A stretch of DNA of 64,000 bases from Nocardia sp. BMG51109. Lineage in GTDB: Bacteria; Actinomycetota; Actinomycetes; Mycobacteriales; Mycobacteriaceae. A program made the position numbers and the translations under genes. This document shows, one piece after another, positions 16,851 through 24,597 of this stretch; position 1 is the first letter of the stretch; each line of letters begins with the position of its first letter. Location: NCBI RefSeq assembly GCF_000526215.1, contig NZ_JAFQ01000003.1:62001-126000 (forward strand), written 5' to 3'. The notes under the pieces were generated by a model. That model was given only the letters and a program-made list of their open reading frames with translations. It was not told the DNA's origin and did no database searches.

Positions 16851-17801
16851 TCACACTATTCGAGTGGCCGGGCTACTCGGGGCCACTCGGGTGATCAAGG
16901 GCTCCAACGCCGTCGCGGTGTCGGTGGCCAGCAGCGCGGCGCCGTCTACCGGGGTGCCGCGGGCCGTTCGGTATTCGACGGCGTCCGCCAGCGCGTGGTT
17001 CAGCGGATCCGTCAGCGCCGCACCGAGTTCGATCAGCCCCCCGGTGACGGCATACGGTACCGGTGCGGGCAGGCCGCCGCGGTCGATGGCCGCGAGTACG
17101 GCGCGGGCCAGCGCCTGCCCGGCCTCGCGCATGATGCCGGCGGCGATCGGGTCGGCCGCGGCGGCTGCGGCGACAGCGGGGGCGAAATCCGCCGCGAGCA
17201 GGGCCGGATTCTCGTGCTGCCCGAACAGTTTCGGCAGCGCGCCGAGTTCGCCGAAGCGCGCTTGCGCCGCGGCGGCCAGGGGAGTGTCCGGTCCGCGCCC
17301 GTCGTAACAGCGTAGCGCCGCGCGCAGGCCCTCCGCGCCGATCCAGCCGCCGCCGCCCTCGTCGCCGAGGAACGGCCCCCACCCGTCCACCCGAGTGAAC
17401 CGGCCCGCGCCGTCGACCGCGGTCGCCACCGCACCGGTCCCGGCCGCCAGCACCACCCCGGGTTCGCCCGCGAGCGCCCCGGCGTGCGCGGTGACCGCAT
17501 CGGACGTGACCGCGACCGCCGTCGCATGCGGCAACCCGGCCAGCCGCCGGGCGAGATCCGCGGCCGCCTCCGGTGCCGACGCCGCCCCCGCGGCGCCGAC
17601 CGACAACACGAAACCCGTTGGTGGAATATCGATTCGGGCGATCACCTCGCCGATGGCCCGGTGGGCTGCGGCCACCCCCTGTGCCGCCGCCAGTCCGGGT
17701 GCCCCCGCTCCCTCGGCCCCTCGGCGCTCTCGCCCGTCCATGCGCAGGGATGCTCGGCAACCGGTCTTACCGAGATCGACGGCGAGTACTGCAATGCCCA
17801 T
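16851..17801 (-). CDS. BadF/BadG-type N-acetylhexosamine kinase (NagK/MurK-like)
   Basis: This 316-aa ASKHA kinase has the phosphate-1 motif AVDLGKTGCRA at the N-terminus, AAGTGAVATAVD, and GDEGGGGWIGAEGLRAAL, the pattern of GlcNAc kinases. Members phosphorylate GlcNAc, glucosamine or MurNAc at O6 using ATP. As first gene of the unit with symporter, RpiR and MurQ, MurNAc kinase activity is the most economical guess, since MurQ needs MurNAc-6-phosphate and no PTS component is encoded. The frame is open to 17945, but the nucleotide-binding strand starts at MGIAVLAVDLG, so I use the ATG at 17801; its ribosome-binding site is weak. Confidence 0.9.
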   Translation of the reverse strand: MGIAVLAVDLGKTGCRASLRMDGRERRGAEGAGAPGLAAAQGVAAAHRAIGEVIARIDIPPTGFVLSVGAAGAASAPEAAADLARRLAGLPHATAVAVTSDAVTAHAGALAGEPGVVLAAGTGAVATAVDGAGRFTRVDGWGPFLGDEGGGGWIGAEGLRAALRCYDGRGPDTPLAAAAQARFGELGALPKLFGQHENPALLAADFAPAVAAAAAADPIAAGIMREAGQALARAVLAAIDRGGLPAPVPYAVTGGLIELGAALTDPLNHALADAVEYRTARGTPVDGAALLATDTATALEPLITRVAPSSPATRIV

Positions 17802-18174
17802 GCCGAGTATCTTGGCGAACCGGTTCCGAGTTCGCGGCGCGGGGGCCGAGCCGGCTCGTTCGCCGCGACGGCAGAGCGAGTTCGCGTGCTGCCTTGCGCG
17901 TCCCGTCGCTCGGGTGCCTCGAGGGTGTGCGAGGGTCGGGCGCAACGCCGAATCGCCGGGCCCGGCAGGCTGGACCGTGTCACCACCGGCATCGGCCGCA
18001 TCTCGAGGCGGCCGCGGGCCGTGTTTCCGGGGTCGGCCAGTTGCGGAACGGGCGGGGTGGCGGAAAGCCTCGATGGCCCAGCACGATGCCCACGCGGGAG
18101 ATCGTGTGCCGCCCGGTTGCTTTCACGCCAGGTTTCGAACGCACGGGTCCCGCGGCGATCGGTGGAGCGAATGT
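17802..18174. other. Intergenic region upstream of the mur-type operon
   Basis: About 370 bp lie between the kinase start and the end of the SDR gene. No coding sequence is convincing. It should carry the operon promoter, and any RpiR operator would be expected here, but I could not pick out a clear dyad. Confidence 0.5.
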
Positions 18175-18888
18175 TCAGTCACCCAGTACATCGAACACCT
18201 GCTCCGCCTCGGTCCGGGCACGGAACATCTCCCATGCGGCGTCGGCGATCTCGTCGGGGTTCAGCGTATGTCCCTGGGCCGCACCGAACTGGGTGGGGTC
18301 GGCGGTGACCATGGCGTGGATGTCGCCGCGTTCGACCAAGCCGCCGATGGTGAGGGTGCCCGCGTAGACGCCGCGGTCGGTCATGGCGGCGTGCAGGGTC
18401 AGCGCGTAGTTGCGCAGGGCCCCGGCGGCCAGGGCGAGCTGGCCGAGCATCGGCATGGGACGGACGCCGGACAGTCCGCCCGCGAACAGCAGCCCGCCGG
18501 TTCCGCGCTTCAGCATTCCCGGGAGGACCGCCCCGGCGACCTGGACCGCGGGCCAGACCCACTCGAACGCCGCCTGCGCCGTGGCGACATCGATGTCGGT
18601 GATCGGGACGATCGGCTGCGTCGGGCCGGGGCCGTAGTAGGCGATCTCGATGTCGCCGAGCGTCGCGATCTCGGCCAGCACCTCGCCGAGCCGGTCCGCG
18701 TCGGTGACGTCGGCGGCATAGGCGGTCGCCTCGATGCCGTGCTCGGCGAGGTCGGCGAGATAGGCGTCGTGGCGGTGCGCGCCGCGGGAGATCAGGGCGA
18801 CTCGGAATCCTTCCCGGCCGAGACGGCGGGCCATGGACATGCCCAGGCCGGGGCCGACGCCGACGATCACGGCGACAGGTGTGCTCAT
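18175..18888 (-). CDS. SDR-fold protein lacking the YxxxK catalytic pair
   Basis: This 237-aa protein has a good N-terminal dinucleotide-binding motif (GVGPGLGMSMARRLG) and general SDR layout. The catalytic segment, however, reads LALAAGALRNYA where active members have YxxxK followed by AALR, so both Tyr and Lys are missing. It may bind NAD(P) without standard oxidoreductase activity, or use other residues. GGAGG upstream supports the ATG at 18888. It is divergent from a TetR regulator with two palindromes between them, which implies it is the regulator's target. Substrate unknown. Confidence 0.85.
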   Translation of the reverse strand: MSTPVAVIVGVGPGLGMSMARRLGREGFRVALISRGAHRHDAYLADLAEHGIEATAYAADVTDADRLGEVLAEIATLGDIEIAYYGPGPTQPIVPITDIDVATAQAAFEWVWPAVQVAGAVLPGMLKRGTGGLLFAGGLSGVRPMPMLGQLALAAGALRNYALTLHAAMTDRGVYAGTLTIGGLVERGDIHAMVTADPTQFGAAQGHTLNPDEIADAAWEMFRARTEAEQVFDVLGD

Positions 18889-18905
18889 TGCGGTCCTCCA
18901 GAATG

Positions 18906-18961
18906 TTGAGGGGTGCCTCATTTTCGTTCGCAGGTTAGCACTAGGTTGAGGGGCTCCTCAA
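18906..18961. promoter_or_regulatory. Twin palindromic operators for the SDR/TetR pair
   Basis: Two related dyads, TTGAGGGGTGCCTCAT (18906-18921) and TTGAGGGGCTCCTCAA (18946-18961), share TTGAGG/CCTCAA half-sites with a 4-base centre and lie 40 bp apart, about four helical turns. They occupy the 83-bp divergent promoter region, and the second ends 10 bp before the TetR ATG. This is the expected arrangement for autoregulation plus repression of the SDR gene. Confidence 0.75.
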
Positions 18962-18971
18962 GTTTTGTAGA

Positions 18972-19538
18972 ATGCCTTCCGTGACCCGACCGATGCGCCG
19001 CGACGCGGCCCGCAACCGCGAGCGGCTCCTGCACGAGGCGGCCGGGGTGTTCACCGAACAGGGGTTGGCGGGTTCGCTGGAGGAGATCGCGCGCCGCGCC
19101 GGCGTCAGCATCGGCACCCTCTACAACCATTTCCCCACCCGCGACGCCCTGCTCGACGCCCTCCTGCCGCCCCGCCTGTCCGCGATCGACGCATTCGCCG
19201 AACAGGCTGCGGCCGAACCGGATCCGTGGCTCGCCCTCACCGGTTTCATCGAGAACATGCTGACCGAGATGACCAACGACCGCGGCCTGCTCGAGGCGTT
19301 CACCGGCGACCACCCCGCCGCGGCGCAGTTGGTCCAGGCGTGCGTGCGCGGTATGACGCACTTCTCGGCCGTGCTGGACCGAGTCCGGCGTGCCGGGCTG
19401 CTGCGCCCCGACGCCACCGATCAGAATGTGGCACACCTGCTCTGGGCACTCTCTCTCCTCGGCGACAACGCCGGACCCGCGGCCTGGCGCGAGTCCCTGC
19501 CCTTCGTTCTCGACGGTCTGCGGGCGGACCGGGGCTGA
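18972..19538 (+). CDS. TetR-family transcriptional regulator
   Basis: This 188-aa regulator has an N-terminal TetR DNA-binding domain (residues about 12-60: RLLHEAAGVFTEQGL, IARRAGVSIGTLYNHFPTRDALLDALL) and a ligand-binding C-terminal half typical of the family. It probably represses itself and the divergent SDR gene through the two TTGAGG palindromes directly upstream. No ribosome-binding site is visible before the ATG, so translation may be leaderless or begin slightly downstream. Ligand unknown. Confidence 0.9.
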   Translation: MPSVTRPMRRDAARNRERLLHEAAGVFTEQGLAGSLEEIARRAGVSIGTLYNHFPTRDALLDALLPPRLSAIDAFAEQAAAEPDPWLALTGFIENMLTEMTNDRGLLEAFTGDHPAAAQLVQACVRGMTHFSAVLDRVRRAGLLRPDATDQNVAHLLWALSLLGDNAGPAAWRESLPFVLDGLRADRG

Positions 19539-19593
19539 GAGGTGCGGTGCTGAGAGGTGCGGTGCTGAGGGGCGCTGTGCTGAGGAGCACCGC
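19534..19593. repeat. 15-bp tandem repeat, about four copies
   Basis: Units of gctgagaggtgcggt begin at 19534 and 19549 (perfect), then 19564 and 19579 (degenerate). The TetR stop codon lies in the first unit. The tail, together with the flanking gcaccgc, could form a weak hairpin. Confidence 0.75.
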
Positions 19594-19714
19594 TGCGCCG
19601 GGAGACCGACCAGTTTTCGGAGGTCCACGCCGGTGTCGGCCGGATATGCCATAGTGGACACCGTTCCGGGGAGTTCCTACTGATAAGCCTCATCAAGTCC
19701 TGACCGGGGAGTAG

Positions 19715-22036
19715 ATGGACATCGAGTTCAGGTTCGAAGCTCGGGAAGGCAACGACAATTCGCGCGACGACCTTCGGACGCTGTACACGCATCTGACGGC
19801 CGATCCCGAACTACAACGGCACGTGCGCATTTCGGCTCCGGCCGAGCCGGTGCGGCCGGGTGAGCTGGGCGCTGCCGAGGTCGTGCTGGCGGCGGTGTCC
19901 GCGGGCGTGGGCGTGGGTCAGCTGGCGGTCGCCGTCCAAGCCTGGCGCCACGCGCTGAACCGGCCGTCCGACATCCGGGTCGTCGTCCCCGACGAGCATC
20001 GAGGCGCCGCCGAGCAGGTCGTCGATGCGCTACGAAATTCCGAACCGTCGCGGATGCCCGCCGAGAAGCCGGATGCGGCAAGGGAAACGGCTGCCACGGC
20101 CCCGGCGGGGCGCATCGACCCGGCCAACTCCGCCTGCGTGCTCATCGGCGTCGACCGCTACGACGCCTCGGACCTGCCGACGCTACGGGGCGTCTCCAAC
20201 AACCTCGAGCAGCTGTCCGACGTGCTGGAGGACGAGGACATCTGGGGCATCGAACGTGACCGCCTGCGCGTCGTGCCCAACCCGCGAACACCCGCCGACC
20301 TGATCCGGCCGATTCGGAAAATGTCCGAACTGGCCACCGACACCCTGATCGTCTACTACTCCGGGCACGGCCTGAAGAATCTCGACGCCAACGAGCTGTA
20401 TCTGGCACTGCCGGGTTCCGTTCCGGGACAATCGGAAACCGCGGTCCGCTACAAGGATGTCAAGCAGGCGATCAAAGACGGCCGCCAGGCGCAGCGCGTC
20501 ATCATCATTCTCGATTGCTGCTACAGCGGCACCGCCATCGAGGGCGTGATGGCGGCATCCGTGGAGGACATCCGGGCCGACGCCGACATCGACGACGTCC
20601 GGGGTTCGTACCTGATGTGCTCGGCCGCGGCCAACCGCAAGGCCCTCGCCCCGCACGCCCACGAATGCACCGTCTTCACAGGCGAATTGGTCGACGTCCT
20701 CCGCAACGGCATCCCCGACGAGACACAGCCCATGCTCCGGCTCGGCACGATCTTCCAGACCGTGCGCGGCCGGCTGAAGCGAAAGAGCGGTCCGGAGCCG
20801 CAGGAACAGGATCAGAACCAGGTCGGCGCACTGCTTTTCGCGCACAACGTCGCACGGACGAGGAGCGCACCCGCGGTGGGGGGCGCGGCGCCGCCGCCCC
20901 GCCGGATCCTGCGCTGGCTGAGCCTGGCCGCGGCGGTCGTGCTGGGATTTGCCGGTGGGCTGGTCGTGCAGCCGGCCATCGATGTCTGGCACAGACAAAA
21001 CCCTGCGCCGGCGGCCGGTGCCTGTTCGGCGAACGCCACCCTGCTCGACTATTCCGATCAGCTCGACAAGGCCGACGTGCGAGGTGAGCGAATATCGGGA
21101 CTGTCGGCGCTCGCCCTCACCGACCAATCGAAGGTGCTCGCCCTCACGGACAACGCTTCCGGCCGTGTGTTCCCCGTTGAACTGGGCAAGCCCGACGACC
21201 TGGATCTCCGCGCCGACACCGCGCTGACGCTGCGCGACGCGGAGGGCAATCTGTACGGTCAGCCGTTCGGCAATGTGATCGACGGAGAGGGCATGGTCAT
21301 CGAGCCCGGCACCGACACGATGTTGGTGAGTGCCGAGGACGGTCCGACGATTCATAGGTTCCGGCGCACCGACGGACGCGAGGTCGGAAATCCCCTCCCG
21401 GTCCCCGAGAAGCTGCAAACACAGCCCGTCGGCGGCGCTCAGCGCGGCCGCACCATCGAGTCGTTGACCGCCACCGCCGACGGTCGGTATCTCTTCGCGG
21501 GGTGGGAGGCGCCGCTGACCGGCGACGGCGACCAAGCGGGGCGAAACCGTCTGCGCATCCAGCGTTATTACGGCGAGCCGGGCGGAACCTACATCCCGGA
21601 CCGTCAGTACGCCTACGAGCCCAGCACCGGGCTGAACTTGGCGGACCTGGCCGCGGTCGGGCCGGACCGGTTGCTCACTCTGGAGCGGCAGTTCGTCGAG
21701 GGGTTCGGCAACACGGTGCGGATCTCCGAACTGAATCTCACCGGCAGCAAGGACGTCACGGACACTCCCACGCTGGCCGAGGCTCCGGCCGATATGTTCG
21801 TGCACAGTACGCAGGTGTTCGACCTCGGCGACTGCCCCGCGGGTAGCCCGGGCGTGGTCGACAGTAAGCAGGATCAGCCGAATCCGTTGCTGGACAATGT
21901 CGAAGGCATGGCGGTAGGCCCCGAGGTGACGTCGGGACCGGAGCAGGGCTCACGCTTGCTGTATCTGGTCAGTGACGACAATGAGAACAGTGATCAGATC
22001 ACCCGCCTGTACGCCCTCCGTATCCGGTTGCCCTGA
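19715..22036 (+). CDS. Transmembrane caspase-family protease with EACC1-like N-terminus and phytase-esterase-like ectodomain
   Basis: This 773-aa protein has four parts. Residues 1-95 resemble EACC1, a small effector-associated domain of actinobacterial conflict systems (GELGAAEVVLAAVSAG, then VAVQAWRHAL). Residues about 138-380 form a caspase (C14) domain with the catalytic His in YYSGHG (H218) and Cys in LDCCYSG (C269). Residues 400-420 are one transmembrane helix. Residues about 435-773 match the style of the esterase-like phytase domain (PF13449), a propeller-like fold predicted outside the membrane. The protease would face the cytoplasm and the propeller would sense or process something outside. 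It is followed by a subtilisin-like protease 43 bp downstream. Domain names are from memory of family patterns, without a search. Confidence 0.85.
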   Translation: MDIEFRFEAREGNDNSRDDLRTLYTHLTADPELQRHVRISAPAEPVRPGELGAAEVVLAAVSAGVGVGQLAVAVQAWRHALNRPSDIRVVVPDEHRGAAEQVVDALRNSEPSRMPAEKPDAARETAATAPAGRIDPANSACVLIGVDRYDASDLPTLRGVSNNLEQLSDVLEDEDIWGIERDRLRVVPNPRTPADLIRPIRKMSELATDTLIVYYSGHGLKNLDANELYLALPGSVPGQSETAVRYKDVKQAIKDGRQAQRVIIILDCCYSGTAIEGVMAASVEDIRADADIDDVRGSYLMCSAAANRKALAPHAHECTVFTGELVDVLRNGIPDETQPMLRLGTIFQTVRGRLKRKSGPEPQEQDQNQVGALLFAHNVARTRSAPAVGGAAPPPRRILRWLSLAAAVVLGFAGGLVVQPAIDVWHRQNPAPAAGACSANATLLDYSDQLDKADVRGERISGLSALALTDQSKVLALTDNASGRVFPVELGKPDDLDLRADTALTLRDAEGNLYGQPFGNVIDGEGMVIEPGTDTMLVSAEDGPTIHRFRRTDGREVGNPLPVPEKLQTQPVGGAQRGRTIESLTATADGRYLFAGWEAPLTGDGDQAGRNRLRIQRYYGEPGGTYIPDRQYAYEPSTGLNLADLAAVGPDRLLTLERQFVEGFGNTVRISELNLTGSKDVTDTPTLAEAPADMFVHSTQVFDLGDCPAGSPGVVDSKQDQPNPLLDNVEGMAVGPEVTSGPEQGSRLLYLVSDDNENSDQITRLYALRIRLP

Positions 22037-22079
22037 ACTTCGGCGAGCACACCGACGGTGATCGGGGCAGACTGGCGGG

Positions 22080-23396
22080 ATGCGCGTAGTGCTTCAGTTG
22101 CGACCGACCGCCGGCGTGGTCCCGGCGGCCGCCGGTTCCGTGACCGCCGCCGACCTCATTCCCGGTGAGCTGCCCGGATTCGCGCTCGATCGCGACTACC
22201 GGCCCGTCGTCGTTCCGGCGGGTATCGAGTTGACCGGAGCGGGCGAGCCTTCGCCGGAGCCGCAACCGGATTCGATATACGTTCGCGGCGAGGTCGAGGA
22301 CGACGAGAGCGCCGTGGCCGCGTTGCGGCAGTCCGAGGGCGTCCTCGGCGTTTTCGCCGATCCACGCATCGAGCCGGTGATCACGTGCGGCGATGATTCG
22401 GCGGTCGGCACCTGGCACGACGTCGAGTCCGGGTTGCACGTCGCCGATCTGACGGCGGCCGGGCTCGACGGCAGGGGAGTGGCGCTCGCGATCGTCGACT
22501 CCGGTATCAATGCCGCACACGTCGACAGAGTGCGCGGCGGCCACATCACCGTGGACGCGGCGCGCAGCTGGAATCCGCCGGGCGTCGACGGAACCGCGGG
22601 CAGGTTCCCGGTGGAGCACGGCTCCATGTGCGCCTTCGACGCGACGATCGCCGCGCCCGCGGCCACCTTCCTCGACCTCCCCGTACTGCTCAGCTCGCGG
22701 CAGGGCGGCTCGGCCATGGACGGGCTGCTGTCGGACGCGCTGGCCGGCTACGCGCACCTGCGCACGGTGCTCACCGAGCAGCCGCCGGCGACCCGGGCCC
22801 TGGTGGTCAGCAACAGCTGGGGCATGTTCTCCTCGGAGACGGACTTCCCGGTCGGCGATCCCGGAAACTACTCGGACAACCCGGCCCATCCGTTCAACGT
22901 CATCGTGGGCTCGCTGGGCTCGGCCGGTGCCGACATCCTCTTCGCCGCCGGGAACTGCGGGCGCGACTGCCCCGACGGCCGGTGCGCCTATGCGGATCGG
23001 CCGATCACCGGTGCCAATTCGCATCCCGGCGTGCTCAGCATCGGCGGGGTCGACATTCACAATCAGCGGGTGGGCTATTCGTCGCAGGGCCCGGGCCGCC
23101 TGACCGACCGCAAGCCGGACGTCTGTGCCTACACCCATTTCCTCGGCTCGACGGCGTTCGGCGCCGGCACCCCCGACACCGGCACCTCGGCGGCCTGCCC
23201 CACGGCCGCGGGTCTGATCGCGGCCTTCCGCACCGAGTATCCGGCCACCGCGGTTTCACCCGCCCAGCTGCGATCGATCATCCAGGGCGCGGCCACCCGC
23301 CCCGGCGCCGCGGAATTCGACTACGACTACGGGTACGGAATCACCTCTGCCCCAGGGGTTCTCGCGGCGCTGCGGCAGACGACCGCACGCGCGTAG
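22080..23396 (+). CDS. Cytoplasmic S8 (subtilisin-like) serine protease
   Basis: This 438-aa protease has the full S8 catalytic set: Asp140 in IVDSGIN, His180 in VEHGS, oxyanion Asn292 in AAGNCG and Ser370 in GTSAACPTAAG. There is no signal peptide, which is unusual for S8 enzymes and suggests action inside the cell. Residues about 64-100 look like a short I9-type prodomain ending in VFADPRIEP. The gap to the upstream caspase gene is 43 bp on the same strand, so both are probably coexpressed. One protease may activate the other or share substrates, which is inference. Confidence 0.9.
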   Translation: MRVVLQLRPTAGVVPAAAGSVTAADLIPGELPGFALDRDYRPVVVPAGIELTGAGEPSPEPQPDSIYVRGEVEDDESAVAALRQSEGVLGVFADPRIEPVITCGDDSAVGTWHDVESGLHVADLTAAGLDGRGVALAIVDSGINAAHVDRVRGGHITVDAARSWNPPGVDGTAGRFPVEHGSMCAFDATIAAPAATFLDLPVLLSSRQGGSAMDGLLSDALAGYAHLRTVLTEQPPATRALVVSNSWGMFSSETDFPVGDPGNYSDNPAHPFNVIVGSLGSAGADILFAAGNCGRDCPDGRCAYADRPITGANSHPGVLSIGGVDIHNQRVGYSSQGPGRLTDRKPDVCAYTHFLGSTAFGAGTPDTGTSAACPTAAGLIAAFRTEYPATAVSPAQLRSIIQGAATRPGAAEFDYDYGYGITSAPGVLAALRQTTARA

Positions 23397-23406
23397 CGTG
23401 GTGACC

Positions 23407-23652
23407 ATGCGGCTGCTCACCGTCCAGCTCCCACCGGGCGCGACCCTGGACGACGCCCTGTGCGCGCTGCACCTGACCCGTTCCGACGTCGACACTGCCT
23501 ACGGCCTCGTCGCCGTAGACCCCGACCGAGGCACCTACGCCCTCCGCGTCGACGACCGGGCCGCCGCCCGAGCAACCACCGCCACGGTTTTCTCCGACCC
23601 ACACGTCGAACCCGCCGACAGCCCGGACCCGCGCGACCAACCCGGGCAGTGA
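23407..23652 (+). CDS. Small protein resembling the S8 prodomain/inhibitor
   Basis: This 81-aa protein starts 10 bp after the S8 stop; in-frame GTG codons at 23398 and 23401 are alternative starts. Residues 44-69 (YALRVDDR...TVFSDPHVEP) echo residues 66-99 of the neighbouring protease (IYVRGEVEDD...GVFADPRIEP), with six of nine identities in the last nine residues. That segment is the end of the presumed I9-like prodomain, so this may be a free-standing inhibitor or folding partner for the S8 enzyme. The tail after residue 70 is Pro/Asp-rich. No database family is known to me. Confidence 0.65.
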   Translation: MRLLTVQLPPGATLDDALCALHLTRSDVDTAYGLVAVDPDRGTYALRVDDRAAARATTATVFSDPHVEPADSPDPRDQPGQ

Positions 23653-24033
23653 CGGGCGCGGCCACAGTTCCCGCCGCAACCGGTAACAGACCCGCGCCTC
23701 GGGAAGCCGATGATCACAGCCGGCGTCGAGCGGCCACCCGAACATCCTTCTTGCGCAAGGCGTCCCCTGTCGCCGATCCATGCGGCACTGGATGGTCGGC
23801 AATGTCGTATGGGCACAACATAACCCACGGTATTCGACGTCTCCGGCAATCGGGGCCGGCGAATCCGTCGTCGAGGATCTGCTGCGGGCCGATAGCACGT
23901 AAGGCTCCCGGCCCGCTCTGCGGACGAGTCGAATTCACCGGAGAAAGTTCCCGAACTCGCCACCTGGGGCGGCCTTGATGCACGGGTCGGCGTCACCGCG
24001 GACGCGTGATATCCGTTCGGAGGCGGTATTTCG
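23653..24033. other. Intergenic region, no gene recognised
   Basis: About 380 bp between the convergent protease module and the EF-hand gene. The short open frames lack family resemblance and ribosome-binding sites. Confidence 0.5.
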
Positions 24034-24597
24034 TCAGTCGCCGTCCAGGGGGCCGAGGAACCAGCTGCCGACGCTGCCGGGGGTGTCGTCGAAGTAGTAG
24101 TCGTGGACGGCGGTGAGGATGGTGTCGGCGGTCACCACGCCGTCGCCGTCGGTGTCCAATCGGCGGTGCGCGTCGCGGGCGATCGGTGCGGTCAGGCCCA
24201 TCCACGCGCCGGCCCATCGCACGTACTCGTCCTCGCCGAGCTTGCCGTCACCATCGACATCGGCGATGGCGACGATGGTTTCCATCAGCGGCCGGTACCC
24301 CGCGTCGAAGCTCTCCTCGGTGACCAGGAGGCCGTCGACGAAGGCGGACTTGTACTCGCCGAGGGTGATCCTACCGTCCCCGTCGGCGTCGGCGGCCTGC
24401 GACAACAGCGTCCACAGCTGCTCGCAGAGCGCCATCATCCGTTGCCGCTGCGCTGAATCGGCGGCGTGCCCGAACTCGTCGGCGAGCCGGGTGGCCGACA
24501 GGATGTAGTCGTCACGCTCGATCACTCCGTTGCCGTCGGCGTCGAGGGTGGTGAAGCGGCGAGCGAGCTTCCGGTCCAGGAATGCGGAGATCTCCAT
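24034..24597 (-). CDS. Four-EF-hand calcium-binding protein (calerythrin-like)
   Basis: This 187-aa soluble protein carries four EF-hand loops at residues 19-30, 70-81, 113-124 and 148-159, each starting D-x-D-G. Loops 2 and 3 have Glu at position 12, loop 1 Asp, loop 4 Thr, so the fourth may bind Ca2+ weakly. The layout matches calerythrin and related actinobacterial sarcoplasmic-type calcium buffers or sensors. AAGGA upstream supports the ATG at 24597. It is divergent from a GNAT acetyltransferase and tail-to-tail with the protease module. Confidence 0.93.
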   Translation of the reverse strand: MEISAFLDRKLARRFTTLDADGNGVIERDDYILSATRLADEFGHAADSAQRQRMMALCEQLWTLLSQAADADGDGRITLGEYKSAFVDGLLVTEESFDAGYRPLMETIVAIADVDGDGKLGEDEYVRWAGAWMGLTAPIARDAHRRLDTDGDGVVTADTILTAVHDYYFDDTPGSVGSWFLGPLDGD

